From assembly GCA_964017045.1 (NCBI GenBank), contig OZ024811.1:11933818-11997817 (forward strand): a stretch of DNA of 64,000 nt, given 5' to 3'. This document shows, in pieces, positions 1 to 12,700 of this stretch; the first letter of the stretch is position 1; every line of letters starts with the position of its first letter. The notes under the pieces were generated by a model. It saw nothing but the letters and a program-made list of their open reading frames with translations, was not told the origin of the DNA and searched no databases. Position numbers and translations under genes: made by a program. The DNA comes from Omphiscola glabra. Its lineage: Eukaryota > Mollusca > Gastropoda > Lymnaeidae.

Positions 1-572
1 ACGTTTTAAATGCTCAACACGGGGCAAAGAGAAGCTTCAGACAAAATCATAGAATCAATTGAAACCATTAAATTGCACGCAAACGTTAACACCTGGAGGT
101 ATGCCTTCTCTTAGCCTTAACTTGATATCAAAAGTCAATGACTGTGAAATCCTGACAGAGTACCAGGGTAGTTATTCTATAAATTATTCATGCACCCAGT
201 GACCCCCGACCTGTACTGTACATTTAGACAAAAAACAGGTTCCACCGAGTCTTGCTTTTGTTATGACTCTCAACAAAAACCAAATGACAAGCAATGGATG
301 CAGTTGTCATTTATTTGCTATCTCCGGCATTCCATCATGGACAACTTTTTGTTTCATTTTCAAGAACAAAATCCTCTCAGCAATCCAAGTTAAAAAAAGG
401 TAGTATATAACCAACAAGGCAACTGAAAGAAAGACCACAGAGTTTACACCTTAAACGTGGCCCACAAAGAAGTTTTCTGATCAGTTCAACTTCATATGAC
501 AGCCTTTGTTTTATCAACATATGCCAATAAAAATATCTTCGCTCCGGGCATAGAACGGACAGTTCAGCTAGT
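1..572. other. Intergenic or intronic sequence, nothing recognised
   Basis: AT-rich sequence with no exon, RNA gene or repeat that I can support. The small plus-strand open frame at 190-393 has no recognisable composition or splice context. The next exon of the minus-strand gene at 9728-12995 could lie here or further left, because its last visible exon ends at a good splice donor, but no acceptor plus coding stretch stood out. Confidence 0.5.
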
Positions 573-632
573 AATCATATATCATATCATATCATATTCA
601 TATCATATCATATCATATCATATATATATATA
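573..632. repeat. Microsatellite (ATATC)n running into (TA)n
   Basis: Repeats of CATAT/ATATC pass directly into TATATATATA, which is also the 5' start of the first Helentron-like unit. It may mark the insertion site or slippage at the element end. Confidence 0.85.
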
Positions 633-1266
633 AAAGTGAAAATTTGTTTGTGGGTTTGTCTGTTCCACAAAGGCTTTTACACGGATTGATGGATCTTGAC
701 CAAACTTGGCACAAGTATCCATCATTATCCAGAAGGAACTCTTAAGGGGTTGAGAACTTTTAATAACATTTCGTGTGGGGCCGGGGGCCCCGAATTCGTT
801 TTTTTCTTATATGAGCTATATAATTAAAATGACTGACAAATACTCCTGCATGAATAGATGGATCTTGACCAAAATTAGTACACATACACTTTATTGTCCA
901 TACTCAAATACCAAAGGTTACTGAACTTATAATATCCATTTCTCTAGGGCCGGGGGTCCCAATTAATTTTGGCGTATATAACCTATCTATAAATAACAAT
1001 AGGCTTAGACCGGTATCGGGATCCGACAACTATCGCTATCCCACTGATATCGAGATACCACCGAGATCTTTATACCGACGGGATTGGGATCATACCGGAA
1101 TTGGGATCCAGTGGGATCAGAATCCCACCGGGAAACGGTGTGCTAACGGGAGCGGGATACCGACAGGATTGGGAGCCCACCGTGATCGGAATAATTATAA
1201 GGCTGTATACTGTTGAAGTTCTTTCGTTCCGAATGCTATCCCGGCAAATTTGCCGGATATATCCGC
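620..1266 (+). mobile_element. Helentron-like non-autonomous unit, shortened first copy
   Basis: Begins TATATATATAAAAGTGAAAA and ends in a CCGGATATATCCGCTAG-type terminus, like the units to its right, but spans only about 645 bp. It carries the family signature of GGGGCCGGGGGCCCC palindromes each followed by a TTATATGAGCTATATAA motif. The 3' third (about 1010-1220) is a degenerate series of CGGGATC-like words. No protein is encoded. A TATATATATAAAA start and a GCTAGT end fit known Helentron/HINE elements (Helitron-like rolling-circle transposons). The class assignment is inferred from these termini. Confidence 0.65.
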
Positions 1267-2942
1267 TAGTATATATATAAAAGTGAAAATTTGTTTGTTT
1301 GTTTGTGGGTTTGTCTGTTCCACAAAGGCTTTTACACGGATTGATGTATCTTGACCAAACTTGGCACATATATCCATCATTATCCAGAAGGAACTCTTAA
1401 GGGGTTGAGAACTTTAAAGAACATTTCATTTGGGGCCGGGGGCCCCGAATTCGTTTTTTTTCTTATATGAGCTATATAAAATAATTACAAACAAATGCTC
1501 CTACGTGAATGGATGGACATCGATCAAACTTAGTACACATACACTTGATGATCCATATTCAAATACCGAAGGGTACTGAGCCCATAATATCCATTCTTCT
1601 GGGGCCGGGGGCCCCATTTCGTTTTTCCTTATATGAGCTATATAAATATTAGTAAGCTTCGAAGACACTATAGGTTTTATGTGAATTGATGGATATAGGC
1701 TTAGCTTTGTTGTAATACACTTCTTAGTCCATATGGAAATAACGGTGGATGTAAAACTAATAATATCCAATCTAGAATTTTCCAGAAAGTTCGATAACTT
1801 TAAAATGCTATATCTATAGCAATATTCAATAGATTTTAATGGGACAAATTTAAAATTGTAACTTCATAACTTACCTGAATGATTATTATAGGGCCCCATC
1901 TCAGGCAAAATTTATTCGGTACAATTATGGAATGGGCCCCAGGGGCCCCTCTTTTAACTTAAATGTACTATAGTTATAGAAATTCATTTAGTCGTATAAT
2001 TTTTCGTATTCGAAGAATAATTATTACTAATAAAAGACTGTTTTTACACAGTTCGGGGAGGATAATACATTTAATCTAGAATGTTCCAGAAAGTTCTATA
2101 GGTCAATAGGCTTAGATAACATTTTAGTTTTTTTTGTGAATTGATGGATATAGGCCTAACTTTTATAAATATCAATAGGCTTAGACAACACTATAGGTTG
2201 TATGTGAATTGATGGATATTGGCCTAGCGCGGTAGCAATGCACTTCACTGTCCGTACTGAAACATCGGTGGATTTAAAACTTATAATATCCAATCTACAA
2301 TTTTCCAGACAGTTCGATAACTTTAAAACGCTATATCGATGGTATTATTCAATAGATTTTAATGGGACAAATTTAAAATTTTAAATTGATAACTCACCTG
2401 AATGATTTTTATAGGGCCCCATCTCAGGCAAAACTAATTCGGTAGAATTATGGAATAGGCCCCCGGGGCCCCTCTTTTAACTTAAATGTACTATAGTTAT
2501 AGAAATTCATTTAGTCGTATAATTGTTCGTATTCGAATAATAATTATTACTAATAAAAGACTGTTTTTACACAGTTCGGGGAGGATAATACATTTAATCT
2601 AGAATGTTCCAGAAAGTTCTATAGGTCAATAGGCTTAGATAACACTTTAGTTTTTTGTGAATTAATGGATATAGGCCTAACGTGGTAGCAATACACTGCA
2701 CTGTCCGTTTTTAGATATCGGCGTATTTAAAACTAAGAATATCCAATCAAGAATTTTCCAGAAAGTTCGATATCTTTAAAAAGCTAAATCTATGTCACGA
2801 CCAAATCAGGAAATGGGATAACATTGGAAAGGAGGGTCCCTAGATGAAATGGGATCCCATAGAGAACAGTATACTAACGGGATCTGTAGGCCACCGGGAT
2901 CGGGGTCCCATTGCAATCCCGGGCCACGCCGGGTATATCGGC
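1267..2942 (+). mobile_element. Helentron-like unit, long divergent copy (1,676 bp)
   Basis: Same start (TATATATATAAAAGTG) and same terminal block (GCCGGGTATATCGGCTAG) as the 1,348-bp units, but longer. It holds an extra internal duplication: the block running from AATATCCAATCTA through GGGCCCCATCTCAGG to ACAGTTCGGGGAGGATAATACA occurs at about 1760-2090 and again at about 2285-2610. Small minus-strand frames (for example 1501-1770) are by-products of the repeat and do not resemble proteins. Confidence 0.7.
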
Positions 2943-5900
2943 TAGTATATATATAAAAGTGAAAATGTGTTTGTTTGTTTGTGGGTTTGTCTGTTCCACA
3001 AAGGCTTTTACACGGATTGATGTATCTTGACCAAACTTGGCACATATATCCATCATTATCCAGAAGGAACTCTTAAGGGGTTGAGAACTTTTAATAACAT
3101 TTCGTGTGGGGCCGGGGGCCCCGAATTCGTTTTTTTCTTATATGAGCTATATAAAAAATTTTCAAACAAATTCTCCTACTTGGATAGATGGATATCGATA
3201 AAACTTAGTACACGTACACTTGATTATCCATATTCAAATACCGAAGCGTACTGAACTCATAATATCCATTCTCCTGGGGCCGGGGGCCCAATTTCATTTT
3301 ACCTTATATGAGCTATATAAATAGCGATAAGCTTAATACTCCTATATGAATAGATGGATCTTGACCAAACTTAGTACACATACACTTGATTATCCATACT
3401 CAAATACAAAAGGGTACTGAACTCATAATATCCATTCTTGGGGGGCCGGGGGCCCCATTTCATTTTTCCTTTTATGAGCTATATAAATAGCGATAAGCTT
3501 AATACTCCTATATGAATGGATGGATCCTGACCAAACTTAGTACACATACATTTGATTATCCATACTCAAATTCAAAAGTGTACTGAACTCATAATATCCA
3601 TTCCTCTGGGGCCAGGGGCCCCATTTCATTTTTCCTTATATAAGCTATATAAATATTAATAGGCTTAGACAACACTATAGGTTCTATGTGAATTGATGGA
3701 TATAGGCTTAGCTTTGTTGCAATACACTTCTTAGTCCATATGTAAATAACGGTGGATGTAAAACTAATAATATCCAATCTAGAATTTTCCAGAAAGTTAG
3801 ATAACTTTAAAACGCTATAACTATGGCATTATTCAATAGATTTTAACAGGACAAATTAAACATTTTAACTTCATAACTCTCCTGAATGTTTGTTATAGGG
3901 CCCCATCTAATCTCAGACAAAACAAATTCGTTACAATTATAGAATAGGCCCCCAGGGCCCCTCTTTTATCTTAAATGTACTATAATTATAGAAATGAATT
4001 TAGTTGTATAATTTTTCGTATTCGAAGAATAATTACTTAGAAAAGACAGTTTTTACACATTTCGAGGAGGATAATACATTTAATCTATACTGTTCCAGAA
4101 AGTTTGATATCTTTAAAAAGCAAATTCTATGTCACGATCAAAGCGGGATCCTATCGGGAAATGGGATAACATAGGAAACGAGGGTCTCTAGATGGAACGG
4201 GATCCCACAGAGAACAGTATCCTAACGGGATCTGTAGGCCACCGGGATCGGGGTCCTAATGCAATCCCAGGCCACGCCGGGTATATCGGCTAGTATATAT
4301 ATAAAAGTGAAAATGTGTTTGTTTGTTTGTGGGTTTGTCTGTTCCACAAAGGCTTTTACACGGATTGATGTATCTTGACCAAACTTGGCACATATATCCA
4401 TCATTATCCAGAAGGAACTCTTAAGGGGTTGAGAACTTTTAATAACATTTCGTGTGGGGCCGGGGGCCCCGAATTCGTTTTTTTCTTATATGAGCTATAT
4501 AAAAAATTTTCAAACAAATTCTCCTACTTGGATAGATGGATATCGATAAAACTTAGTACACGTACACTTGATTATCCATATTCAAATACCGAAGCGTACT
4601 GAACTCATAATATCCATTCTCCTGGGGCCGGGGGCCCAATTTCATTTTACCTTATATGAGCTATATAAATAGCGATAAGCTTAATACTCCTATATGAATA
4701 GATGGATCTTGACCAAACTTAGTACACATACACTTGATTATCCATACTCAAATACAAAAGGGTACTGAACTCATAATATCCATTCTTGGGGGGCCGGGGG
4801 CCCCATTTCATTTTTCCTTTTATGAGCTATATAAATAGCGATAAGCTTAATACTCCTATATGAATGGATGGATCCTGACCAAACTTAGTACACATACATT
4901 TGATTATCCATACTCAAATTCAAAAGTGTACTGAACTCATAATATCCATTCCTCTGGGGCCAGGGGCCCCATTTCATTTTTCCTTATATAAGCTATATAA
5001 ATATTAATAGGCTTAGACAACACTATAGGTTCTATGTGAATTGATGGATATAGGCTTAGCTTTGTTGCAATACACTTCTTAGTCCATATGTAAATAACGG
5101 TGGATGTAAAACTAATAATATCCAATCTAGAATTTTCCAGAAAGTTAGATAACTTTAAAACGCTATAACTATGGCATTATTCAATAGATTTTAACAGGAC
5201 AAATTAATCATTTTAACTTCATAACTCTCCTGAATGTTTGTTATAGGGCCCCATCTAATCTCAGACAAAACAAATTCGTTACAATTATAGAATAGGCCCC
5301 CAGGGCCCCTCTTTTATCTTAAATGTACTATAATTATAGAAATGAATTTAGTTGTATAATTTTTCGTATTCGAAGAATAATTACTTAGAAAAGACAGTTT
5401 TTACACATTTCGAGGAGGATAATACATTTAATCTATACTGTTCCAGAAAGTTTGATATCTTTAAAAAGCAAATTCTATGTCACGATCAAAGCGGGATCCT
5501 ATCGGGAAATGGGATAACATAGGAAACGAGGGTCTCTAGATGGAACGGGATCCCACAGAGAACAGTATCCTAACGGGATCTGTAGGCCACCGGGATCGGG
5601 GTCCCATTGCAATCCCGGGCCACGCCGGGTATATCGGCTAGTATATATATAAAAGTGAAAATGTGTTTGTTTGTTTGTGGGTTTGTCTGTTCCACAAAGG
5701 CTTTTACACGGATTGATGTATCTTGACCAAACTTGGCACATATATCCATCATTATCCAGAAGGAACTCTTAAGGGGTTGAGAACTTTTAATAACATTTCG
5801 TGTGGGGCCGGGGGCCCCGAATTCGTTTTTTTCTTATATGAGCTATATAAAAAATTTTCAAACAAATTCTCCTACTTGGATAGATGGATATCGATAAAAC

Positions 5901-8900
5901 TTAGTACACGTACACTTGATTATCCATATTCAAATACCGAAGCGTACTGAACTCATAATATCCATTCTCCTGGGGCCGGGGGCCCAATTTCATTTTACCT
6001 TATATGAGCTATATAAATAGCGATAAGCTTAATACTCCTATATGAATAGATGGATCTTGACCAAACTTAGTACACATACACTTGATTATCCATACTCAAA
6101 TACAAAAGGGTACTGAACTCATAATATCCATTCTTGGGGGGCCGGGGGCCCCATTTCATTTTTCCTTTTATGAGCTATATAAATAGCGATAAGCTTAATA
6201 CTCCTATATGAATGGATGGATCCTGACCAAACTTAGTACACATACATTTGATTATCCATACTCAAATTCAAAAGTGTACTGAACTCATAATATCCATTCC
6301 TCTGGGGCCAGGGGCCCCATTTCATTTTTCCTTATATAAGCTATATAAATATTAATAGGCTTAGACAACACTATAGGTTCTATGTGAATTGATGGATATA
6401 GGCTTAGCTTTGTTGCAATACACTTCTTAGTCCATATGTAAATAACGGTGGATGTAAAACTAATAATATCCAATCTAGAATTTTCCAGAAAGTTAGATAA
6501 CTTTAAAACGCTATAACTATGGCATTATTCAATAGATTTTAACAGGACAAATTAATCATTTTAACTTCATAACTCTCCTGAATGTTTGTTATAGGGCCCC
6601 ATCTAATCTCAGACAAAACAAATTCGTTACAATTATAGAATAGGCCCCCAGGGCCCCTCTTTTATCTTAAATGTACTATAATTATAGAAATGAATTTAGT
6701 TGTATAATTTTTCGTATTCGAAGAATAATTACTTAGAAAAGACAGTTTTTACACATTTCGAGGAGGATAATACATTTAATCTATACTGTTCCAGAAAGTT
6801 TGATATCTTTAAAAAGCAAATTCTATGTCACGATCAAAGCGGGATCCTATCGGGAAATGGGATAACATAGGAAACGAGGGTCTCTAGATGGAACGGGATC
6901 CCACAGAGAACAGTATCCTAACGGGATCTGTAGGCCACCGGGATCGGGGTCCCATTGCAATCCCGGGCCACGCCGGGTATATCGGCTAGTATATATATAA
7001 AAGTGAAAATGTGTTTGTTTGTTTGTGGGTTTGTCTGTTCCACAAAGGCTTTTACACGGATTGATGTATCTTGACCAAACTTGGCACATATATCCATCAT
7101 TATCCAGAAGGAACTCTTAAGGGGTTGAGAACTTTTAATAACATTTCGTGTGGGGCCGGGGGCCCCGAATTCGTTTTTTTCTTATATGAGCTATATAAAA
7201 AATTTTCAAACAAATTCTCCTACTTGGATAGATGGATATCGATAAAACTTAGTACACGTACACTTGATTATCCATATTCAAATACCGAAGCGTACTGAAC
7301 TCATAATATCCATTCTCCTGGGGCCGGGGGCCCAATTTCATTTTACCTTATATGAGCTATATAAATAGCGATAAGCTTAATACTCCTATATGAATAGATG
7401 GATCTTGACCAAACTTAGTACACATACACTTGATTATCCATACTCAAATACAAAAGGGTACTGAACTCATAATATCCATTCTTGGGGGGCCGGGGGCCCC
7501 ATTTCATTTTTCCTTTTATGAGCTATATAAATAGCGATAAGCTTAATACTCCTATATGAATGGATGGATCCTGACCAAACTTAGTACACATACATTTGAT
7601 TATCCATACTCAAATTCAAAAGTGTACTGAACTCATAATATCCATTCCTCTGGGGCCAGGGGCCCCATTTCATTTTTCCTTATATAAGCTATATAAATAT
7701 TAATAGGCTTAGACAACACTATAGGTTCTATGTGAATTGATGGATATAGGCTTAGCTTTGTTGCAATACACTTCTTAGTCCATATGTAAATAACGGTGGA
7801 TGTAAAACTAATAATATCCAATCTAGAATTTTCCAGAAAGTTAGATAACTTTAAAACGCTATAACTATGGCATTATTCAATAGATTTTAACAGGACAAAT
7901 TAATCATTTTAACTTCATAACTCTCCTGAATGTTTGTTATAGGGCCCCATCTAATCTCAGACAAAACAAATTCGTTACAATTATAGAATAGGCCCCCAGG
8001 GCCCCTCTTTTATCTTAAATGTACTATAATTATAGAAATGAATTTAGTTGTATAATTTTTCGTATTCGAAGAATAATTACTTAGAAAAGACAGTTTTTAC
8101 ACATTTCGAGGAGGATAATACATTTAATCTATACTGTTCCAGAAAGTTTGATATCTTTAAAAAGCAAATTCTATGTCACGATCAAAGCGGGATCCTATCG
8201 GGAAATGGGATAACATAGGAAACGAGGGTCTCTAGATGGAACGGGATCCCACAGAGAACAGTATCCTAACGGGATCTGTAGGCCACCGGGATCGGGGTCC
8301 TAATGCAATCCCGGGCCACGCCGGGTATATCGGCTAGTATATATATAAAAGTGAAAATGTGTTTGTTTGTTTGTGGGTTTGTCTGTTCCACAAAGGCTTT
8401 TACACGGATTGATGTATCTTGACCAAACTTGGCACATATATCCATCATTATCCAGAAGGAACTCTTAAGGGGTTGAGAACTTTTAATAACATTTCGTGTG
8501 GGGCCGGGGGCCCCGAATTCGTTTTTTTCTTATATGAGCTATATAAAAAATTTTCAAACAAATTCTCCTACTTGGATAGATGGATATCGATAAAACTTAG
8601 TACACGTACACTTGATTATCCATATTCAAATACCGAAGCGTACTGAACTCATAATATCCATTCTCCTGGGGCCGGGGGCCCAATTTCATTTTACCTTATA
8701 TGAGCTATATAAATAGCGATAAGCTTAATACTCCTATATGAATAGATGGATCTTGACCAAACTTAGTACACATACACTTGATTATCCATACTCAAATACA
8801 AAAGGGTACTGAACTCATAATATCCATTCTTGGGGGGCCGGGGGCCCCATTTCATTTTTCCTTTTATGAGCTATATAAATAGCGATAAGCTTAATACTCC

Positions 8901-9682
8901 TATATGAATGGATGGATCCTGACCAAACTTAGTACACATACATTTGATTATCCATACTCAAATTCAAAAGTGTACTGAACTCATAATATACATTCCTCTG
9001 GGGCCAGGGGCCCCATTTCATTTTTCCTTATATAAGCTATATAAATATTAATAGGCTTAGACAACACTATAGGTTCTATGTGAATTGATGGATATAGGCT
9101 TAGCTTTGTTGCAATACACTTCTTAGTCCATATGTAAATAACGGTGGATGTAAAACTAATAATATCCAATCTAGAATTTTCCAGAAAGTTAGATAACTTT
9201 AAAACGCTATAACTATGGCATTATTCAATAGATTTTAACAGGACAAATTAAACATTTTAACTTCATAACTCTCCTGAATGTTTGTTATAGGGCCCCATCT
9301 AATCTCAGACAAAACAAATTCGTTACAATTATAGAATAGGCCCCCAGGGCCCCTCTTTTATCTTAAATGTACTATAATTATAGAAATGAATTTAGTTGTA
9401 TAATTTTTCGTATTCGAAGAATAATTACTTAGAAAAGACAGTTTTTACACATTTCGAGGAGGATAATACATTTAATCTATACTGTTCCAGAAAGTTTGAT
9501 ATCTTTAAAAAGCAAATTCTATGTCACGATCAAAGCGGGATCCTATCGGGAAATGGGATAACATAGGAAACGAGGGTCTCTAGATGGAACGGGATCCCAC
9601 AGAGAACAGTATCCTAACGGGATCTGTAGGCCACCGGGATCGGGGTCCTAATGCAATCCCGGGCCACGCCGGGCATATCGGC
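2943..9682 (+). mobile_element. Tandem array of five 1,348-bp Helentron-like units
   Basis: The junction CGGCTAG/TATATATATAAAAG recurs with TAG at 2943, 4291, 5639, 6987 and 8335, and the final CGGCTAG is at 9683. This gives five head-to-tail units of exactly 1,348 bp that are almost identical. Differences are single bases: AAATTAAACA versus AAATTAATCA near position 910 of the unit, and GTCCCATT versus GTCCTAAT near the end. Each unit holds about four internal sub-repeats of roughly 170 bp carrying GGGGCCGGGGGCCCC, and ends in a short hairpin (CCCGGGCCACGCCGGG) before CTAG. There is no Rep/helicase coding, so the units are non-autonomous. Multimers of this type are expected from rolling-circle transposition, but satellite-style unequal exchange or an assembly effect could also make them. 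Confidence 0.8.
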
Positions 9683-9727
9683 TAGTTAAATAATAAAGAT
9701 TACTGTATTAGTTATAAATCAACTTAC

Positions 9728-9791
9728 ACTGAGTCCCTTGTCTTTGTCTTGATAAGACAGCAGAGGTTGGTCCCGACTAGTGAATAGTTAC
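9728..9791 (-). CDS. Membrane-protein gene, exon 4: start of cytoplasmic tail
   Basis: Acceptor TTTTTTAACCAG|GTAACT at 9791 continues the frame from exon 3 and reads GNYSLVGTNLCCLIKTKTR. It then either splices at CAGT|GTAAGT (9728, phase 2) or stops, because the in-frame read-through is GTG TAA. The strong donor favours splicing. Confidence 0.5.
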
Positions 9792-12700
9792 CTGGTTAAA
9801 AAACAATTAGTATGCAATACATTATATTCTAAACAAATATCAAATTGACAAAGAAATAAGACGAAACTAATGAAATGGGTCTTTTACTTTCAACCGATAT
9901 TTTGATGTAGTGGGTATAGAGTAAGCTAATGCAACGACTTAAGAGAGGCAAGATATGTTGACAGAGAAAAAAAGTACAACTTCCTTGACCTGCACGGCAA
10001 CGCTTGACCAAAACTGCAAACACTCCGAGGAGGAAACATCCCAGGATGCAAGACACTGCGATTGCCACGTTCTTGTACACATCAGTTTCAGGGGTTGACT
10101 CCTCTAGGGAGGAACGCAATTTAAAGAAAATTATTATAACAGCATGATGCACTAATCAGTCAATACAGGAAATGAAATTCTTTAAATTTTCATCCAAATC
10201 ATGTACTGCCAGAATTTGCGATTAATAATTAAACATAATCTTAGCCTATCTACCCAACTTCTTTATTGCGTTCATCTCTTGCGTAACGTGCAATCAGTGA
10301 GGAATATATTGACTTAAACAGATTATGAGTTACATTGGTAAGGAAATTCAACACTAAAATGCCGACACCTCAAATTTCAATGATCATAGAAATAATTTAT
10401 TTTATCTATATAGAAAAAACAAGTTTTGTGTTGTTTAAAAAAAAACCCAGCCGGTCATCAGAAGTTAGCTCAATCTATGGGAGCATAGATCGGTGAGGGT
10501 GTTATATCTGTGATTGCGTAAGATCTATAATTGCAGGGGCTGTCTCAATATGTGTGGGTGTGTGGGTGCTGATCATTCAAGTTCTGTCTGGTTTCTTCTG
10601 TGGGAGGGCATATGGGTTGGACTGGTTCTATCTGTGGGTGGGCATATGAGTTGGACTGGTTCTATCTGTGGGTGGGCATATGGGTTGGACTGGTTCTATC
10701 TGTGGGTGGGCATATGGTTTGGACTGGTTCTATCTGTGGGTGGGCATATGGGTTGGACTGGTTCTATCTGTGGGTGGGCATATGGGTTGAACTGGTTCTA
10801 TCGGTGGGAGGGCATATGGGTTGGACTTATTTTATCTGTTGGTGGGCATATGGGTTGAACTGGTTCTATCGGTGGGAGGGCATATGGGTTGGACTGGTTC
10901 TATCTGTGAGTGGGCAGATGGTTGAACTGGTTCTATCTGTGGGTGGGCATATGGGTTGGACTGGTTCTATCTGTGGGTGGGCATATTGGTGGAACTGGTT
11001 CTATATGTGGGTGGGCATATGGTTTGGACTGGTTCTATCGGTGGGAGGGCATATGGGTTGGACTGGTTCTATCTGTGGGAGGGCATATGGGTTGGACTGG
11101 TTCTATCGGTCGGTGGGCATATGGGTTGGACTGGTTCTATCGGTGGGAGGGCATATGGGTTGGACTGGTTCTATCAGTGGGTGGGCATATGGGTTCTATA
11201 GGTTCTATCAGTGGGTGGGTATATGGGTTGGACTGGTTCTATCTTTTGGTGCGCAGATCTGTGAGGATGCTAAATCTAATTTACTATTCAGTAATTACAA
11301 GACATATCCAGAAAACATTAGACACGCGAGATTTTGTGGGTATCCTCTCAAGGAGCACCCAGAGGCTCGTCCATTGCTCTATGTTGCCATAGAGTGCCGC
11401 CAAGAGACTCGTCCATTGCTCTATGTTGCCATAGAGTGCCATAAAGAGGCTCGTCTATGCTCTATGTTGCCATAGAGTGCCACCAAGAGGCTCGTCCATT
11501 ACTATATGTTGCCATAGAGTGCCGAAAAGAGGCTCATCCATTGCTCTATGTTGCCAAAGAATGCCGCCATGAAGCTCGCCATTGCTACTTGGGTTCTAAG
11601 GAGCGCCGCCAAAAGGCTCGTCCATTGCCCCTTTAGAACCAAGGATTGCCGTCAAGAGGCTCGTCCATTTCCCCTTTAGTACCAATGATTGCCATAAAGA
11701 TTCTCGTTCATTGCCACACTGTTTACAATTTAAAAATAATATATCTATTTTGCTACTACCAAACGTAATTATGTAAACAGTAACAAAGGAATATGCTTAC
11801 TTTGCTATTAATAAAATGCCACCAGTGTGTCCAAAATTTTCTTAGGTAGATGATATCACTAAAAAATATTACCAAACTTACCAACAATCAAATAGATTTG
11901 TTTTTTGTTAGTCTTTAGATACTGGCACATGTACGACTCCACGGTGAGTTGTCTGGAGATGGATGCGAAGACTTGCTTCTCATTGGCGGTGTATCCGCAG
12001 TAAGAAGGTATCTTGCAGTACGACGGGATGCCATCCTGACACGACTCGTCGACTTCGCAAGGGAATCCTGGCTTAAATGTTACTAGCCTCGAAAAGTTCA
12101 GACTTGTCTGAGACTTTGAGATGAGCAGGTAAATGTCATCTTCTTGTGTGCCAGGACAGGTGACCTTCAAGTGGTCAGACGTCGTGTAGTCTTTAACCAC
12201 GAATACAGCTGAGAAAATTTAAATAATAATAAGATTATTAAAAATAAGGAAGTGAGGATTCAAGAGAGTCAATCCGGGATGAGTCTTTAAAAACTGTTGG
12301 ATTTTCGGTTCAAGGCAAATACCTTATATGGCCAGGATCGACGTGCATTATGCATGATCCCATGGTTTTCGTGCATGAGAGAGGCAAAAGTCAAGTACCA
12401 TCGAGGGCAGTGGTTCTCAATCTTCCCAGAGCCGCGACCCTTCAACGCAGATCTTCATGTTGTGGTGACCCAACCATAAAATTATTGTCATTGCTACTTC
12501 ATAAATATATGCTCTCCAATGGTCTTAGGCGACCCTTCTTTTAGAGGCTTTCGACCCGTGACCCACAGGTTGAGAACCGCTGGTCTAGTGGGTCAAAAAA
12601 CCTAGATACGTAACAATTAAAATAAAGTTTTTAAAAAATGATCAATTATTTTAACGAATTAAGTCTGTGGGCATCATTGCGCTAGTTCTTTGTCATCATG

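Noticed and set aside
2806..9169. Recurrent 60-80 codon frames every 1,348 bp
   Set aside because: Identical by-products of the tandem transposon units, crossing their non-coding palindromes.
10514..11475. Trp/Gly-rich plus frames over 10.5-11.5 kb
   Set aside because: 34-bp minisatellite inside an intron of the opposite-strand gene.
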